This document shows positions 62,200 through 64,000 of a stretch of DNA of 64,000 nucleotides, piece by piece. How positions within the stretch are numbered: position 1 is the first letter of the stretch; every line of letters begins with the position of its first letter. The position numbers were made by a program, and so were the translations under genes. The stretch lies in contig NZ_BATQ01000067.1 in the NCBI RefSeq assembly GCF_000739635.1, positions 1 to 64,000 on the forward strand, given 5' to 3'. This DNA is from Verrucomicrobium sp. BvORR034 (GTDB taxonomy: Bacteria > Verrucomicrobiota > Verrucomicrobiia > Verrucomicrobiales > Verrucomicrobiaceae). A model generated the notes under the pieces. It was given only the letters and a program-made list of their open reading frames with translations. It ran no database searches and was not told where the DNA came from.

Positions 62200-62700
62200 C
62201 TAGCTTGAGAATAGCTGGTCCAGGCGCAGTCTGGCAATCTTTTCGATCTCGGCCAGCGCGGTGGCGATTTCCGTTTCGTGGTCGTTGGGGAGACGGGATT
62301 CAAACGCTCTGAGCATGCTCTCGGGGTCATTGAGCCGGGCACAGAGAATGAAAGGGAAGTCAAAGCGCTCCTTGTAGCTGGCGTTGAAGGACTGAAAGCG
62401 CGCCTGCTCGGATTCGGTCAATGACTTCAAACCGGAGGCCTGCTGCTCTGCGGCGGACTCGGGTGAAAGAGCGGCCAGCCGGTCGCCCAGGTCAGGGTGG
62501 GCGCGGATGAGAGTGAGCTTTTCAGCATCTGATGCCTCATGCATGACGGCGCACATGGCCGCGTGCAAGGTGCCGATATCAGCGAACGGCCGACGCGTCC
62601 AAGCTCGGAACCCCACCCAGTCGGAGTGCTCGAAGATCCCGGCCAAAGCGGCTGTGAAGGAGTCTTGGGGAAGCGTGTTGAGTTCCGACAGGGAAGGCAT
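62200..62700 (-). CDS. uraD: OHCU decarboxylase
   Basis: 166 aa from ATG 62700 (MPSLSELNTLPQDSF). Signatures: IFEHSDWV, LIRAHPDLGDRLA with the catalytic His, FQSFNASYKERFDFPFILC and a helical C-terminus (LAEIEKIARLRLDQLF). It decarboxylates OHCU to S-allantoin. First gene of the urate operon. Confidence 0.94.
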   Translation of the reverse strand: MPSLSELNTLPQDSFTAALAGIFEHSDWVGFRAWTRRPFADIGTLHAAMCAVMHEASDAEKLTLIRAHPDLGDRLAALSPESAAEQQASGLKSLTESEQARFQSFNASYKERFDFPFILCARLNDPESMLRAFESRLPNDHETEIATALAEIEKIARLRLDQLFSS

Positions 62701-62851
62701 GTCCGAAGTGGGACGATGGAGGCCACTCAGGCAACCGAAAGATACGACGGACAGTGTGCGACGCGGGATCTGTAGCGTTTGGTAATTTGTTTTGTCTTTT
62801 CCAAAATGACCCCAGTCACTATAAAACCTCCTAAACAGGTGGGCGCGACAA

Positions 62852-63634
62852 TTGAATAGGTCTCCACCAAACCCCGGGAGTGACAAGGAATCTGAAGACG
62901 CGCTGAACCAATCCGTGCCTCAAGACGTGAGGGATCTGCCAGTGGCGGCGGATGGCCCTTCTCGATGGAAGATCCTTGCCGAGTTTGTCCTCTTCGGGGC
63001 CATGTTCCTTTCAGACCGCTGGATTCAGGCCATCACCACCATCTCGTGGGGGCGGGTTGAGATCTCTCTCACCAATCTTCATAGCAACCCGCCCTGTCTG
63101 GCGATCATCGCGGTACTGTTGCTTTGGCTCAACGGTGGGCTGGGCAGCCTCAACTTCGAATGGCCTGCCAACTGGAGACGTTGCCTGTGGCAGCTGGCGG
63201 TGGTGTTGGTTGTCGCCTTTCTCGCTACAGAGATTTTCGCCCGTGTCAGCCATGCCTTGTGGGGAACAGCTCCCGAGGCAAACGCGATCAAGACGATGAT
63301 TGGACATCCCCAGGTGAGATACCTTTTTGCCTTTCTCATCTTTCCGATCTGGGCGGTCGTGGAAGAGGTTCTCTATCGCGCCTACTTCCTTCAGCGGATC
63401 GAGTGGCTGGCCCGGCCGTGGCGCTACGCGCTGCCCTTGGCTATGTTGATTTCGTCTGCCATCTTTGCAATGAGACACCTGAACTACGGCGTGCAGGAAT
63501 TCCCGTATTATGTCTTCGCTGGCATGATGTTTTCAGCCATCTTTCTCTACACCAAACGCAGCATCTGGTTTGTCTCCGTCATTCACTATCTGAAAAACAC
63601 AGCGCTTTTGGTGTGGCTCAATTTGGCGGGATGA
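62852..63634 (+). CDS. CPBP family intramembrane metalloprotease
   Basis: 260 aa from a TTG at 62852; no in-frame ATG gives the full N-terminal region. About seven membrane helices. CPBP motifs: VVEEVLYRAYFLQRIEW (EExxxR), IFAMRHLNYG, and FVSVIHYLKNTALLV. These are Abi-related putative proteases or bacteriocin-processing proteins. Divergent from the urate operon. Confidence 0.78.
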   Translation: MNRSPPNPGSDKESEDALNQSVPQDVRDLPVAADGPSRWKILAEFVLFGAMFLSDRWIQAITTISWGRVEISLTNLHSNPPCLAIIAVLLLWLNGGLGSLNFEWPANWRRCLWQLAVVLVVAFLATEIFARVSHALWGTAPEANAIKTMIGHPQVRYLFAFLIFPIWAVVEEVLYRAYFLQRIEWLARPWRYALPLAMLISSAIFAMRHLNYGVQEFPYYVFAGMMFSAIFLYTKRSIWFVSVIHYLKNTALLVWLNLAG

Positions 63635-63636
63635 GG

Positions 63637-64000
63637 TCAATGCAAGAGCCAGAAAGTCGTGGCTTCGATCAACAAGATGCCTGCTATCATGCCAAGGCCT
63701 TTGAGGGTGCCTTTGGAAAGGTGGGCTGTTTCTCCCGTTGCGGGCATCAACCACCAACTGAATCGCCCGACCAAAAACGGCATGGTGATATAGGTCGTGG
63801 CGGCGACGGTAAGGATGTTGAGCATGAGGGTGACGAGCGTGATGTCCAGACTGCCAAACAGGGGGCGGACGTAGCTGAGATTGATCATCACCAGGGGATA
63901 GAGACCGACCAGGACGAGGAGTCCGGTCTTCCAGCGGGGTGGAGCGGCTCCGGTCTTGGGATCAATGGGAGTCCAGCCGGGGAAGGGAGACTTGAGGCGG
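63637..64000 (-). CDS. partial gene: C-terminal membrane domain of an antibiotic-biosynthesis-monooxygenase-type protein
   Basis: The minus-strand frame is open to the window edge and continues outside. Residues in the window: RLKSPFPGWTPIDPKTG and APPRWKTG, then membrane helices (GLLVLVGLYPLVMINL, LDITLVTLMLNILTVAATTY, LIEATTFWLL). The FPGWTP ... PPRWKT pattern matches the linker between an N-terminal ABM domain and C-terminal helices in known ABM membrane proteins. The ABM domain itself is not visible here. Any start inside the window (for example 63891) would give a truncated protein. Confidence 0.7.
   Translation of the reverse strand, partial: RLKSPFPGWTPIDPKTGAAPPRWKTGLLVLVGLYPLVMINLSYVRPLFGSLDITLVTLMLNILTVAATTYITMPFLVGRFSWWLMPATGETAHLSKGTLKGLGMIAGILLIEATTFWLLH

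Overview
The window looks like chromosome of a Verrucomicrobiota bacterium, probably related to Verrucomicrobium, Prosthecobacter or Roseimicrobium. This is inferred from gene content: two DUF1552 proteins with twin-arginine signals, a giant autotransporter-strand repeat protein with a PEP-CTERM anchor, a GINPF-type HU protein, kinase-like proteins, and intergenic repeats that translate into the 'HPEGMPE' and 'SADWQSAVPPIGNR' pseudo-peptides common in this phylum. Most of the window is GC-rich. The first 10.8 kb is visibly less so and looks accessory.

Layout. 1-10.8 kb: RHS/YD-repeat island with a large RHS protein (5' end outside the window), a candidate immunity gene directly behind it, two glycosyltransferase-like genes and a truncated second RHS-type protein. 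10.8-16.3 kb: an exported clan-A glycoside hydrolase, an orphan DUF1552 protein, 1 kb of repeat-rich DNA and an IS110-family transposase flanked by two inverted copies of the same dispersed repeat. 16.3-24.4 kb: PhoU, a DUF3147 membrane protein and a heavy-metal RND efflux operon (His-rich protein, TolC-like, adaptor, CusA/CzcA pump, small Cys protein). 24.7-34.5 kb: ABC-F ATPase, glycerophosphodiesterase, fatty-acid hydroxylase, a 51-aa membrane protein, an azurin-like copper protein, a second DUF1552 protein, a LysE exporter, a methyltransferase and HU. 34.5-45.4 kb: GH74-like hydrolase, tRNA-Phe, an exported FN3/toxin-like protein with a zinc-ribbon partner, a decayed ECF sigma/anti-sigma pair, tRNA-Ile2, a frame-disrupted polyvalent-kinase-like gene, a pectinase-fold protein, a 224-bp MITE, a PlsC-GNAT aminolipid synthase candidate and bioD. 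45.5-53 kb: the autotransporter repeat gene and sdhCAB. 53-59.2 kb: an orphan JetD-like TOPRIM protein, small exported proteins, a tandem pseudokinase and a TPR protein. 59.1-62.7 kb: a urate-to-allantoate operon (uraD, uraH, puuE, uricase, xdhC). 62.8-64 kb: a CPBP protease and the C-terminus of a membrane monooxygenase-like protein.

How genes work together. The efflux operon forms a complete tripartite pump with two metal-binding accessory proteins. sdhCAB is a complete B-type succinate dehydrogenase. The uric acid genes cover every step from urate to allantoate. The most unusual items are the JetD-like protein without JetABC, the exported FN3/toxin-like gene with its Cys-rich neighbour, the RHS C-terminal toxin/immunity pair, the two-domain pseudokinase, the sigma/anti-sigma pair caught in decay, and several dispersed repeat families placed symmetrically around genes.
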